This document shows, in pieces, positions 53,401-62,743 of a stretch of 64,000 bases of DNA. Below the pieces are notes generated by a model. That model worked only from the letters and a program-made list of their open reading frames with translations. It was not told the DNA's origin and made no database searches. The DNA is from CAIWAH01 sp043755815. GTDB taxonomy: Bacteria > Verrucomicrobiota > Verrucomicrobiia > Limisphaerales > UBA9464. Position 1 is the first letter of the stretch; every line of letters begins with the position of its first letter. The position numbers and the translations under genes were made by a program. The stretch lies in assembly GCA_043755815.1 (NCBI GenBank), contig JAYUSF010000220.1, forward strand, positions 1 to 64,000, read 5' to 3'.

Positions 53401-56400
53401 GCGGGTGGACGGCCGGGTGGTGCATCAGATCGTGGACACCGCGGCATATGTGGCGGAAGGGCCGGAAGGTGGCCGGGTGCGGACGCAGTCGCCTCCATTC
53501 GTCGGAATGCTGGCGCGCAAGCTGGCGGGCCTCGCGGCGAGCGCGGGCATGACGACCATCACGCCGGTGCGGGTCGGGTCCGACGCCGAGAATCCGCACA
53601 AGGGCGAGACTGCGGCGTTCGGCATCCTGCCGTTGTTGTCCCAGGGGCCGCTCAAGGTGGGCGGCTTCGTGCGGTCTGTGAGCAAGAACCCCGATGGCAC
53701 GGAACTCGTGCAGCCGCTGGCCGGGGCGACGGTGCGGATGCTGCGGGTCGCGGATGAAACCGATCCGGCCGGCTCGCCGGTGGTGCTGGACGGCGACCTC
53801 GTTTCGATCTCCGACGAGCGCGGCAACCTCGGATTCTTTTTCAGTCCGTCGGAGGCGACCGCCACCCGGGCACTGGTCGCGACGCATCCGCGTTTCCCGT
53901 TTCAGAAGGCCCGCTCCGCTCCGTTCGCGGGTGAGAGCGGCGGCACGACGGTGGCAAACGCCGAACTGCGCTTCAGCGAGCCCGCGGTGAACCTGGCCGC
54001 AGTGGAAGGCTCAGCGCCGCCGGTCGTTTCGGTGGGCCACGAGCCGGCCCTGCCGCAGGCGGGACGCGGCGCGGACGATGGCGCGGTGGTGTTCGTCACT
54101 GGCGTGGATGACCGGATCGTCAACGCACCGGAACTCCGGGTGCTTGGCGCGCAGACTTTGCTTGGCGCGGTGTTGGACCCCGGTGACGTGCTGTTGACGC
54201 CACTGCCCGGCGACGCGGACCTGCCGGGGCGGAAGGTGCGCCAGTTCCGCGTGCAGCTCGCGCAGTCCGGCCGCGTCACGCTGGAGGCATCCGTGACCGA
54301 TGATCTGGGCCAGCGGAAGACTGCGTTCCACGCCGTTTCGTTTGGCGTAAAACGGCCCGCGCTGCCGCCGGGCAATCCGAACGACCTCGCGGCGCTGCGC
54401 GTGATCTTTTCGTGGCCGCCCAACGGGACGGTCAATCTGCCGGCGCTGGCTCCGATCACACTGCGCTTCAACCGCGCGCTGCCGGTAGAGCTGTTAGAGC
54501 CGGAGCAACTCGACTGGCTGACGTTCGAAGGCGCTCACTTCCTGCGCCGCGTGGAGCCGTCCGGCGACCGGCGCGAACTCACCGTCTTCTACGACGGCAC
54601 AACGAAAGGCCCGGTGAAATTGACGGTGGGATCGGGCGCCCAGGGCGAGAGTGGCAAGTTCTTCGACCAGGATGCCGGGACTGCGGGCAAAAATCCGTTC
54701 AGGATGGAATTCACGCAGACCGCCGGGGTCGAGACAGTGTTTGACGGCCAGACGGGCGCCGGTGTCGTGATGCTCGGCCGCTTCGCCTATGCGCTCGAAC
54801 GCGGTGGGGCCTCTGGCAAACTGCGCGTGCTGGATCTGGCGGACCCAGGTGAACCGGACGAGTTCGACAGCAACGACATTGGTTATCCCACTGCGATGGC
54901 GCTGGTTCCGAACTATTCGCTGCCGGATGCCGATGGAGTCTGCGCGCCGCTAAACCTGCTCGCGCTGTTCACCGGCCACGCCAACGAGCCGAAGTTTCTC
55001 CAGCTTGCCCAGCTTGACGATGGCGAGGTGACGCTGGGCCAACGTCTCCTGCTGAGCGGTGGTGGCAATGACGGTAGCGGCCGTCCCTCGGTCGCGGAGG
55101 GTGTGAATCAGGTCGAATCGCTGTCGCAGGTGGTGAAGGCGAAATGGGACGCGCCCTACCTCGGATACTTTGAGCTCGGGGCGGACGTGACGAGCATCAA
55201 GCTCCTCAACCTGACATCGTTTCACCGCGTGGAACTTCAGAAGGGCCGGCTGGATTCGTTCGGCGTGGGCGGCGGCAACGACGGTGTGGACGCGAACGGC
55301 GACGGGGATTTCTGCGACGCGGGCGACCAGTTACCGGTGCCTTCGGGCGATCCGCTGGTGACACCCGGACTCGCGTTTTCCTTCGCGCCCAAGACGCGCG
55401 CCGAGCGGATCGAGGACTTTGACTTTCACGCCGGGTTGGGATTGGTCGTCTCCGTGAGCCGGTTTCTCGGCGGCGACCTGCCGCCGCGCTTTTCCACGCT
55501 GCTCGCCGCCAGCGACACCAACAGTCTCGACGGGGCCATCGTCAGCTTCACGACCAGCGACACGGTGCGCCGGGTGCTGCTGCTGCCGGGCACGACGCTG
55601 CAAACGCCGACGAATCAGGTAAGCCGCGATCTGGCGCTGGTCACGCTCGGGCAGGCTTCGGGCGACGGTGCGCTGGCGGTGATTGATGTCACGGTGCCCT
55701 CCGCGCCGGCACTGCTGAACCGCTTCACGCTGCCGCCGGGCGAAGGTTCACCCGGCAGCATCCAACGCCGGACGGACGGCCTGCTCGCCCTCGCCACGGC
55801 GCGGAGCACACTGATGATTGATCCGGCCAGGCTCATCCTGCCAAACCGCACGCTGAGCCACGCCAGCATCGTGGGGCGGATTGACGGCACCGGCACGGGC
55901 AGCCGTGATTTCGTGGCCGACGCGGCGGGCCTCAACTTCACCCACGGCGGCGCGAACCGGCGCTACGTCGAAACCGCGCCGCAGTTCTCGTTCGTCCGCT
56001 TCAACGCGCTGATCAACCCCGCCGTGATCGCGGCCCAGCCGCCGGCCATCGTCGAGGGCTTCCTCAGGACGGCGTCCCGGGTATCCGTGGCGGAAGTCAC
56101 GTCGGCGGGCACCGGCTCCGTCGCACCAACCCCTGATCCGGAGCGGCATTACTACGTGCTCGTGGATGCCCCCGGCGGCGCGGCGCAGTCCGACGGCCTG
56201 CTGCCGCTCGTGCTGTCGGCGGTGGACGCCAACGGACTGCCCCAGCCGGATCGCGGCGGGACGGTGGTGCCGGCCGTGGTGGGCGACGAGCAGTTGGAAG
56301 GGGCGCTGTTGGGCCGACGGGTGATCGAGCTGGTCCTGAGCGTCCTCAACCTGAAGAAGGGCGGCTCGAGGCAGGGCGCGGGCGGTGAGATCGGAGTCCG

Positions 56401-59400
56401 GGCCCTGCTGGACAGCATGGATGCCGAGCTCGGCAACAGCCTCTCGCTTAAGAAGTTGATTGCGAAACTGTCGAGCCTCGGTTCCGCGCTGCGACTCCTG
56501 ACCGACCGGTTCGAGGCGCGGCGGCTTTCGGATGACCCGGACCATCCGCTCTACAACCGGTTTCTGGCCGGACCGTTCGTGATCCTGGGCGGAGCGCCCA
56601 CGGTGCCGCAGTTGGCCGCGCTCAAAGACCAGGCGGCGCAGTTGGAGGTCAACCGGGCCTACCTGCGGCCGTCGCCACGCCTGTGGGTCGGCCTGCCCAG
56701 CGAACGCGAGAGGAGCTTCTTAACCCTGCCGCGGCCGTTTGATCCCACCCCGAGCCGGCTCAAGCCGTTCGTCAGCCAGCTCCGGCTCAATCCCACGGCG
56801 GAGATCGGCGGGGTTCAGATTCCGGGTTCGACGGCCCTGATCGAGGAACTGGCCCGCCTCAGTCAACTGAACCCGGTGGGAAACTTCTTCGATTTCGGCG
56901 AACAGGTCACTCTGTCCGTGGCCCTGCTGAACAATCTGCCGCTCTTGGACACGGTGATCGATGGGGAGTGGAACCCGCTGCTCTTGCCCGGAGCCCACGC
57001 CCTGCTGCGGGTGAACCACGCCGACCGGCCGATGGTGCTCGTGCCAGGGTTTGCGGGCTCGAAGCTGGAGGTCAACGGCGCGAACGAATGGCTGAGCCTT
57101 TCGCTCTTCGAGGAATCCCGCAAGCAGCGGGCACTGTTGGTGAAGCCCGACGGCCAGCCCCTGTTTGACACGTTCGCTACCGACGCACTGCGCTTCACCC
57201 TGGAAACACCGATTAAGAATCTCGGCTCCATCTACGCGGATTGGATCGCTCACCTGACGGGCGAGTTGGGGATGGTCGAATATGATTTCCTGAAGGACGG
57301 GCCCGGTGGTGAGACGATCCGCAAACGCCTGCGGCTCGATGGTCAGCCGATCCTTAATCAGTCGCCGTCGCCGAACCTGTTCGTCTTTCCCTACGACTGG
57401 CGGCTGAACAATCAGCAGGCCGCGGAACAGTTGAAGGACTACGTGCGGCTGGCGCTGGAACTGAACCCGGACTCCGACGGCGTTGATCTCGTCGGCCACA
57501 GCAACGGCGGCTTGGTGTCGCGGGCGTTCATGCTCCTGCCGGGCCAGCGACCGCTGGTGAAACGGTTCATCACGGTGGGCACTCCCTGGCTGGGCGCGCC
57601 CAAGGTGATGGCCGGGCTCCGAACCGGCGACATGAACGAAACGAAGATCAACATCATCACGCCCATCGGCGCGGTGCAGCAGATGCTTCAGTTCGCGCCC
57701 GGTGCCCACCAGTTGCTGCCGACCAAAGAGTATTTCCAACTCGGCTTCCGTCCGCTCGTCGAGGACGGCTTCGACCTGAACACCAACGGCCTGCCCAACG
57801 AATCGTTCACGTTCGATGGTTACATGGACGCGGTGGCGAAGCATTTCCTCCGGGAACCGGCCGTGAAGGCGGCCACGAACATTCTGCGGCAGGAGTTCCG
57901 GTTTGAGGATCTGCCCGGCGGCGAACACCCAGCCCGGGAAAACGCCAACCGCTTTTACGCGCAGCGCATCTCCGACCACCGGCTGGACGCGGCCGATGTG
58001 GAGATGCACCACATCGTCGGCCTCGGCACGTCGCCGGACACCATCGGCCAGATTCGCGTGCGCGGACGGCTGGTCTCGCAGCCGGCGCGGACCAACGTGG
58101 TAGCGAGTGTCGCCCGGGTGGCGTCGTTCGAGACCGAGCAGGTGCGCGACGGCGCGGATCTGCTCATCAGCCCGGGTGATGGCCAACTGGCGGTCAATCC
58201 GACCAACCAGTATCGGCTGAACGAGGAGATCGAGGTCCGATATGTCGCCGGCGACGGCACGGTGCCCATCGGCAGCCTCGCTCGAGGACGCGGCTCAAAC
58301 CTAGATTTCAACGCGCCCGGAGCCCGGCTGTATCCGCTAGTGGGCGGCTTTGACGACGACCTCACCGGGCACAACCCGATGCTGAACACCCCCGCCTTCC
58401 TGGACCTGTTCGCGGCCATCTACTCGGGCCGGAAGGTTGAGGAGATTGCGCTGGCCCTGCCCGAGCCGGCAGGTTTTGCCGAAGGCAGTCTGGGTTCCAT
58501 CACAGTGACCGCCACGCCGCCGCCCGGCACGACGGGTGTGATTAGCCATGTGGTTGATTTCGGCGACGGCAGCGTGGATCTGCGCCGGGTTGCCGACGGC
58601 ACCGCCGTGACGGTGCCTCATCGCTATCGGCAGAGCGGCACCTACCTGGTCACTGTGGGCGCGGCGACGGACAACGGTGTCAGCGGACTCACCAGCCAGC
58701 AGGTTGTGGTGGCCAATGTGCCACCCACGGTGGAGATCGAAGGGGGCGACCTCCCGGTGGACCGGGGCGATACCCGCATCCTGACTGCCCGGGTGACCGA
58801 TCCGGGCCTGGATGATCGCCACGATTTCCGATGGACGCTGCCGGGGGGAGTGGTGAGCGGGCAAAACCAGTTTGCCGTGCCCGTGACCTTCGACGAACCC
58901 GGAACCCAGATTGTCACGGTGCGGGTCATCGATTCAGACGGTGCCGAAGCCACGAGTTCGGTGACGGTGACGGTGGGGCCGGATCCCACGGGCCTGGCCG
59001 GGGCGAATTTCGGCCCGGATTCGGCAAGGTCGTCCCTGCGCATCCGCCGGGCCGCGCTTGATGGCTTTGAGGGCGGGCATCCCGAATTCATTGTCCGGGT
59101 CAACGGGCACGCGGCCGGCACCTTCGACACGATCGGCCTGGCCGTGCGGCAGGAGGGCGTAACTGCCGGTGTGCGGTCCCTCTTGGGCGGGGTGTTCGAC
59201 CGGATGCCCGCCCTCACAACCCTAGGCAATGCCTTTTACGAACGATTGATCCTGCCCAGCGTGGCGAGGTTCCTGGGCCGCGCCGCGCAGGATACGGACT
59301 ACGCCCGGGCGTTGCGCGAACTGCCGGACGAACTGCTGGGAATTGACTTTGCGGCGACCCGCGCACTGGTCGGGGCGACGGGGAAAGGCGGCCCCATCGA

Positions 59401-62400
59401 GGTGGACTTGCTCTACCTTGAGGGCGGCATTCCCCGACGCCTGTTCCGCTGGCAGGCCGGCGAGGTCAGTTCGCTGGAAGGTGTTCGCCTGACCTTCGAA
59501 TGGGACACGAACAAGCTTTCCGCGGTGCTCCAACGGGTCATCCCTGAAGTCACCACCGGCAGTCCGCTGAACGGCACCTCGCTGGGGACGATTGAGCCGG
59601 TCTTCACCGCCGCCAGCGAGCAGGCCGCCGGCGACCGCTCCGGCCCGGCGACCGTCGGCATCCTCAACCCGGCGACCGATCTCGTCACCATCCTTGGGCG
59701 CGACAACCTTACGGCCGCCACTGCGCTGAAATTCTTCGCCGTCTTCGACTCGAACGAAAACGGCCGCCTGGACGACGACACCTTCTACCCGCTCGACACC
59801 AACGTCGTCACCTTCGCGCGCCTGCCCGAACGGCCGTTCGCGGTCGTGGGCGTGGACGAGCAGGGCAACGTGGGCGGCCTTGATCCGTTCCATGTGGCCG
59901 AGACGAGGAACTTCCTCACCGACAAGGCGCCCGTCGCGGACAAGTCGCTCTACGAGGAGAAGCTGGTGGCGATCCGCGGCGCGGTGCGCGCGGTGGTCCA
60001 GGAGGCGCGGGTCAGCCCGTTGATCGCCGGCCGCTACCTGCTCGCCCCGGCCCACCTCTGGGTCTTCGAGCAGGGTTCGGGCGCGAACCTGTGGAAGTCC
60101 AAGTTCGTCCAGCGCTGCAACGGCATCTACCTGCCCGGCAAGAGCGACAACGACTACGAGCTGTTCCTGCCGGTCCACCTGGCGACGCCCTACGGGTTCA
60201 ACGAGGCGGACCGCGCCCGCTTCGAGGCCGACGGCCCGCACGAACCCGCGACGCTCACGGGCGACTGGTATTTCCGGCGGCCCACCGGCCTGGATGCCAA
60301 CGGCGTGCCCACCGGAGACGACGGGGCCATCGTGACGTGGGAGTATGCGTTGCCCGGCGGATTCCTCGTGGAGGGGCAGCCCAGTTTCCAGGTGGAGCGT
60401 CGGGCCAACGACGACAAGCTGGATGAAGGCTTCCGCAGTCCGCTTACGCCGGCCGAAGTGATTGCCCGCGTGTTCACCCAGACGGTCACCGGCAATCCCG
60501 CCCACCGGAAGCTGCTGCCCGACACCTCCTTTTTCCCCGAGCGCAGCGAGCATTTCAAGTTCGGCCATCTGCACCTGCAACGCCCGCCGGAATTTGGCGA
60601 CGACCCGATCGGCGACGGCGGCACCGGCCGGCAACTGCTCATGTTGAAGTGGCTGCTGGAAGGCGCCTACGTAACCCTGAATGACGATGGCGACACTACC
60701 GGACTGAATGCGGACGCGCCGACGCTGACGGAGATCTTCGCCAACTGGCAGCGCGTCGGCGTGCCGCTGGCGGAGGGCCTGGAGTGGGGGCTGTTCCAGG
60801 ACTTTGCCGCGCTCAAGTCACGTCCGTTCCAGGTGGCCAGCATCCGGCTGAGCAGCACCGGCGAGGGCGACCGGCTGCGGATTCTCCAGCGCTCTGCGGA
60901 CGACGCGGTGGCGGTGCAGCAGGCCTCGCGGCTCAAGAAGCTCGGCAAGTCGGCGATCCGCGCCACGCTGGCCCGGCTGGCGGGCGACACGAACCTGAAC
61001 GCCCTCGTGGCCGACGAGGCGGCGAGCCGCATGACCGTCAACCCGGTGCGGAGTTTCGAGAACTTCATCCTCGAACTCGCTCGCGGCAGCGCCGAAGCGC
61101 TCGCGGCGTTCGGTGACTTCGCCAGTGACCGCGATGACCGAACCGAACCGCCTGACCTGGGCGACTTCCTCAAGGCGAAGAACGGCGACAAGGAATACCT
61201 CGCCACGATCATCCACGAGCCGGGTGCCTACGAACGGTTCGTCACCAACACCTTCATCTTCCTGCGCGACTTCGTGCAGCGGCCCACGCAGCCGGCCTAT
61301 GCCGACTACACGGCCGGCCTGCGGACCGACAACCGCGCCGCCGAACTGCTGCAACGCACCGAGAACCTGAACCTCGTGGTCCGCGGACGCGGCCCCACCC
61401 AGCCCGGCCTGCTGGCGCTGATGACCGACCGGCGGATCTCGCGCATCGAACTGCCGGTGTCCGTCGAGGTGTATGGGCCTGGAAGCGCAGGAACCATCAC
61501 TGTGACCGGCCGTCGCACGAGCACCCGAGGGGATGGTCCGAATGCCGGTCCGCGTATAGCCCGTTCTGGGGAGCCGAATGACCCAGATGGCGTGCGGGTG
61601 GCGCAGATTGAGGGCACGGTTGATCTGGATGACACGTTGGATGGCACGGCCATCAACGAGAGCCTGCCGACTTTGGAGGGCAACGCCGAGGAGTCCACCA
61701 TCGAGCAGGTGGTTTCTGCTGTGGCTGGCGATTCCGCGCTTGATGACAACACAACCTCAGGCAGGGCACGGGCCTTTGGAAATCCCGGCGTGCCTCCAGT
61801 GGATGTCCAAACCGGGCCGGAACGACTGCACGCACAGATCGAACTGGTTGGTGACGTGCCGACCATCGCCTTCACCGTGCTGAATCCTGATGGCACCGTT
61901 GTTCCTGATGGCCGGGTGCTGCTTTTTCCGCTTGGTCCAGATCACCGCCCTAGACCGCCGGTCGAAACGAATCGGATCAATCTGGCGCAGCCACCCGCAG
62001 CGATTGCGGCGACCGGCATGTTTCTCGCCGAGGGACGGGTAGGCAGCCGCGAAACGGTCAATGTCCTTGCCTTGACCGTTGATCTCTCCGGCTTGCATCG
62101 CAACGGGCGAAGAGCGCCGACCGTTCATGAACTGGGCACGCTGTTACTCCTGCACGAGGCGGTGGAACAGCCGACCGATCTGGGGATCCGCTTGCGCGCC
62201 TTGGCGTTCGCCCAGTTGGTTCGGAGCAGCGCCTTGGAACTGGCCAACCTGCCGCGGGATTTCAACGCGATCATGGCCTTTGCCCAGGCCAGAAACATCC
62301 GGATCACCGGCGAGCAGGCGGCCTTCGAAGCAGGCATCGCCCGTGGACCATTTGGAGTTTTGCCCATGCCGGAGAATATCCAGGGAGAGTTCAACCCCGG

Positions 62401-62743
62401 ACGGCATGTGCAAAACGGTCCCAACCTAGGTCTCGTCTTCATCAATGAAAACCTGGTCCAGGCAGCCTTGCGAAATCCTCCTGACGTCCGTTTCACCCAA
62501 TTCGGAACCCTGTTCACGATGGACGCCCTGGAGGTGTTTAAGCTGGAAGTGTTGCACGAACTGGACGCGCGTCTGGTTTCCGGCGGTCACCTGGATTTAG
62601 CGACACCTGTCGAAGGGCCGATCGGAAACTTTGTCCTGGATGCGGCTGTGGTGCGCCTGTCACCACAGTTTAATGGTTTTGCAACCTGGGCTGCCGCGGA
62701 GGCGGCTCTAGCCGGTCGCATCCTAGACCCACCCGTGCCATGA
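50447..62743 (+). CDS. Giant exported multidomain protein with internal LCAT-like lipase
   Basis: 4,098 residues from the ATG at 50447, with GGAGGA seven bases upstream. Signal peptide (LLATCLIGLSSVSA). Big_5/SbsA-type Ig domains lie at ~682-788 and ~1316-1420 (ASPADGSANVPRVAAVTLTFS; SWPPNGTVNLPALAPITLRF). A region with LVIVD/propeller-like strands is at ~1440-1830. An alpha/beta hydrolase of the LCAT type spans ~2195-2645: VLVPGFAGSKLEV, GHSNGG with Ser at ~2351, GDGTVPIGS (Asp ~2604) and a candidate His in TGHNPML (~2640). Two PKD domains follow (~2680-2845; VDFGDGS). The last 1,250 residues are unassigned and there is no cell-wall or PEP-CTERM tail. It may be a surface lipase/acyltransferase or an adhesin with esterase activity. 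Confidence 0.82.
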   Translation: MIRSLFHRLLATCLIGLSSVSAAELRPFPLAGGTVALERADSPAGVFFRAFRPNRATGRWEVDLVVTNGSTKPLRLPLVLRFETADRVAPGITGTVVDGDGKLFLDLTAQAGGSELAPGMALPGFTLSLGDGQTRSDLRAALFSAPEAPPTTQTLVRTLTADGLPLAGVAVEEIGSDAPQSFTSARGGWLTLEARPGVRGWRFQLPGNEPVIRLAAELTLGTVTELPSVRLVATGAGVVQRFSADALPASLPRGWSPAVLVRSVAGAQTVELNEVVPVGRSAVLAQWDDAALVWRAVRTVPGEGRQSVALNFPVAGLFAVLVPDAVPVAPRIPNAGEAVGEVISAVDPATLSATGRVNPVSSPARREAALVTATATVEFSSPAGPLSSGLKFPCQVTEEYQLRDGTRRQLPAFTVQLVGYRLPGAAADGPVVAKFPVRPFQLLAGEELAEAVIRVEVLAPAAFNGGVLNASGGPLADGALRVTAAAGDYARPEAAVLRRLSLPDPTGLVPAGLELTQVFELSVANAQAGKRLTLQTSPVTPNRNFVLARAVFDEGRHGFQPVERMTSDAVGVLSSREPAAGERLPGVDGGGQYWLFQTSAANALVSGIVRDRAAQTAAGVVVRAGPWTAFTDAAGRYQLAAPAGTTELTLLDPRTDDSGSATLTVTADLAAVSANADTAGLGPRVLAASPADGSANVPRVAAVTLTFSRALNPATLLGDAVKLTAPDGSAIPASVSLNLARTAITVLPSAQLPAFAALKLSLAATITDLTARPLEGPREFRFTTESDVLRRDDAALTIFEPVNGFAPMVGGAGMAEPDSPVILVNDTTGFTSTVLSKPDGSFTNDIPADVDDFLSVVLVNRNGTRNTVPASRQVFRDGRVGIFAAGGTIRSAGEGVPVDFIVDPGSIAGKTVFKVESIAPAAFSALVAGKLPAGAGPILGAFELTETGDPLTLAADISVPVKLADLGLPPGADPTNFAFVVVMPLRVDGRVVHQIVDTAAYVAEGPEGGRVRTQSPPFVGMLARKLAGLAASAGMTTITPVRVGSDAENPHKGETAAFGILPLLSQGPLKVGGFVRSVSKNPDGTELVQPLAGATVRMLRVADETDPAGSPVVLDGDLVSISDERGNLGFFFSPSEATATRALVATHPRFPFQKARSAPFAGESGGTTVANAELRFSEPAVNLAAVEGSAPPVVSVGHEPALPQAGRGADDGAVVFVTGVDDRIVNAPELRVLGAQTLLGAVLDPGDVLLTPLPGDADLPGRKVRQFRVQLAQSGRVTLEASVTDDLGQRKTAFHAVSFGVKRPALPPGNPNDLAALRVIFSWPPNGTVNLPALAPITLRFNRALPVELLEPEQLDWLTFEGAHFLRRVEPSGDRRELTVFYDGTTKGPVKLTVGSGAQGESGKFFDQDAGTAGKNPFRMEFTQTAGVETVFDGQTGAGVVMLGRFAYALERGGASGKLRVLDLADPGEPDEFDSNDIGYPTAMALVPNYSLPDADGVCAPLNLLALFTGHANEPKFLQLAQLDDGEVTLGQRLLLSGGGNDGSGRPSVAEGVNQVESLSQVVKAKWDAPYLGYFELGADVTSIKLLNLTSFHRVELQKGRLDSFGVGGGNDGVDANGDGDFCDAGDQLPVPSGDPLVTPGLAFSFAPKTRAERIEDFDFHAGLGLVVSVSRFLGGDLPPRFSTLLAASDTNSLDGAIVSFTTSDTVRRVLLLPGTTLQTPTNQVSRDLALVTLGQASGDGALAVIDVTVPSAPALLNRFTLPPGEGSPGSIQRRTDGLLALATARSTLMIDPARLILPNRTLSHASIVGRIDGTGTGSRDFVADAAGLNFTHGGANRRYVETAPQFSFVRFNALINPAVIAAQPPAIVEGFLRTASRVSVAEVTSAGTGSVAPTPDPERHYYVLVDAPGGAAQSDGLLPLVLSAVDANGLPQPDRGGTVVPAVVGDEQLEGALLGRRVIELVLSVLNLKKGGSRQGAGGEIGVRALLDSMDAELGNSLSLKKLIAKLSSLGSALRLLTDRFEARRLSDDPDHPLYNRFLAGPFVILGGAPTVPQLAALKDQAAQLEVNRAYLRPSPRLWVGLPSERERSFLTLPRPFDPTPSRLKPFVSQLRLNPTAEIGGVQIPGSTALIEELARLSQLNPVGNFFDFGEQVTLSVALLNNLPLLDTVIDGEWNPLLLPGAHALLRVNHADRPMVLVPGFAGSKLEVNGANEWLSLSLFEESRKQRALLVKPDGQPLFDTFATDALRFTLETPIKNLGSIYADWIAHLTGELGMVEYDFLKDGPGGETIRKRLRLDGQPILNQSPSPNLFVFPYDWRLNNQQAAEQLKDYVRLALELNPDSDGVDLVGHSNGGLVSRAFMLLPGQRPLVKRFITVGTPWLGAPKVMAGLRTGDMNETKINIITPIGAVQQMLQFAPGAHQLLPTKEYFQLGFRPLVEDGFDLNTNGLPNESFTFDGYMDAVAKHFLREPAVKAATNILRQEFRFEDLPGGEHPARENANRFYAQRISDHRLDAADVEMHHIVGLGTSPDTIGQIRVRGRLVSQPARTNVVASVARVASFETEQVRDGADLLISPGDGQLAVNPTNQYRLNEEIEVRYVAGDGTVPIGSLARGRGSNLDFNAPGARLYPLVGGFDDDLTGHNPMLNTPAFLDLFAAIYSGRKVEEIALALPEPAGFAEGSLGSITVTATPPPGTTGVISHVVDFGDGSVDLRRVADGTAVTVPHRYRQSGTYLVTVGAATDNGVSGLTSQQVVVANVPPTVEIEGGDLPVDRGDTRILTARVTDPGLDDRHDFRWTLPGGVVSGQNQFAVPVTFDEPGTQIVTVRVIDSDGAEATSSVTVTVGPDPTGLAGANFGPDSARSSLRIRRAALDGFEGGHPEFIVRVNGHAAGTFDTIGLAVRQEGVTAGVRSLLGGVFDRMPALTTLGNAFYERLILPSVARFLGRAAQDTDYARALRELPDELLGIDFAATRALVGATGKGGPIEVDLLYLEGGIPRRLFRWQAGEVSSLEGVRLTFEWDTNKLSAVLQRVIPEVTTGSPLNGTSLGTIEPVFTAASEQAAGDRSGPATVGILNPATDLVTILGRDNLTAATALKFFAVFDSNENGRLDDDTFYPLDTNVVTFARLPERPFAVVGVDEQGNVGGLDPFHVAETRNFLTDKAPVADKSLYEEKLVAIRGAVRAVVQEARVSPLIAGRYLLAPAHLWVFEQGSGANLWKSKFVQRCNGIYLPGKSDNDYELFLPVHLATPYGFNEADRARFEADGPHEPATLTGDWYFRRPTGLDANGVPTGDDGAIVTWEYALPGGFLVEGQPSFQVERRANDDKLDEGFRSPLTPAEVIARVFTQTVTGNPAHRKLLPDTSFFPERSEHFKFGHLHLQRPPEFGDDPIGDGGTGRQLLMLKWLLEGAYVTLNDDGDTTGLNADAPTLTEIFANWQRVGVPLAEGLEWGLFQDFAALKSRPFQVASIRLSSTGEGDRLRILQRSADDAVAVQQASRLKKLGKSAIRATLARLAGDTNLNALVADEAASRMTVNPVRSFENFILELARGSAEALAAFGDFASDRDDRTEPPDLGDFLKAKNGDKEYLATIIHEPGAYERFVTNTFIFLRDFVQRPTQPAYADYTAGLRTDNRAAELLQRTENLNLVVRGRGPTQPGLLALMTDRRISRIELPVSVEVYGPGSAGTITVTGRRTSTRGDGPNAGPRIARSGEPNDPDGVRVAQIEGTVDLDDTLDGTAINESLPTLEGNAEESTIEQVVSAVAGDSALDDNTTSGRARAFGNPGVPPVDVQTGPERLHAQIELVGDVPTIAFTVLNPDGTVVPDGRVLLFPLGPDHRPRPPVETNRINLAQPPAAIAATGMFLAEGRVGSRETVNVLALTVDLSGLHRNGRRAPTVHELGTLLLLHEAVEQPTDLGIRLRALAFAQLVRSSALELANLPRDFNAIMAFAQARNIRITGEQAAFEAGIARGPFGVLPMPENIQGEFNPGRHVQNGPNLGLVFINENLVQAALRNPPDVRFTQFGTLFTMDALEVFKLEVLHELDARLVSGGHLDLATPVEGPIGNFVLDAAVVRLSPQFNGFATWAAAEAALAGRILDPPVP

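Noticed and set aside
56720..60634. Minus-strand frames of 488 and 470 codons within the giant gene
   Set aside because: No motifs; the plus-strand frame is continuous for 12.3 kb with lipase and PKD domains.
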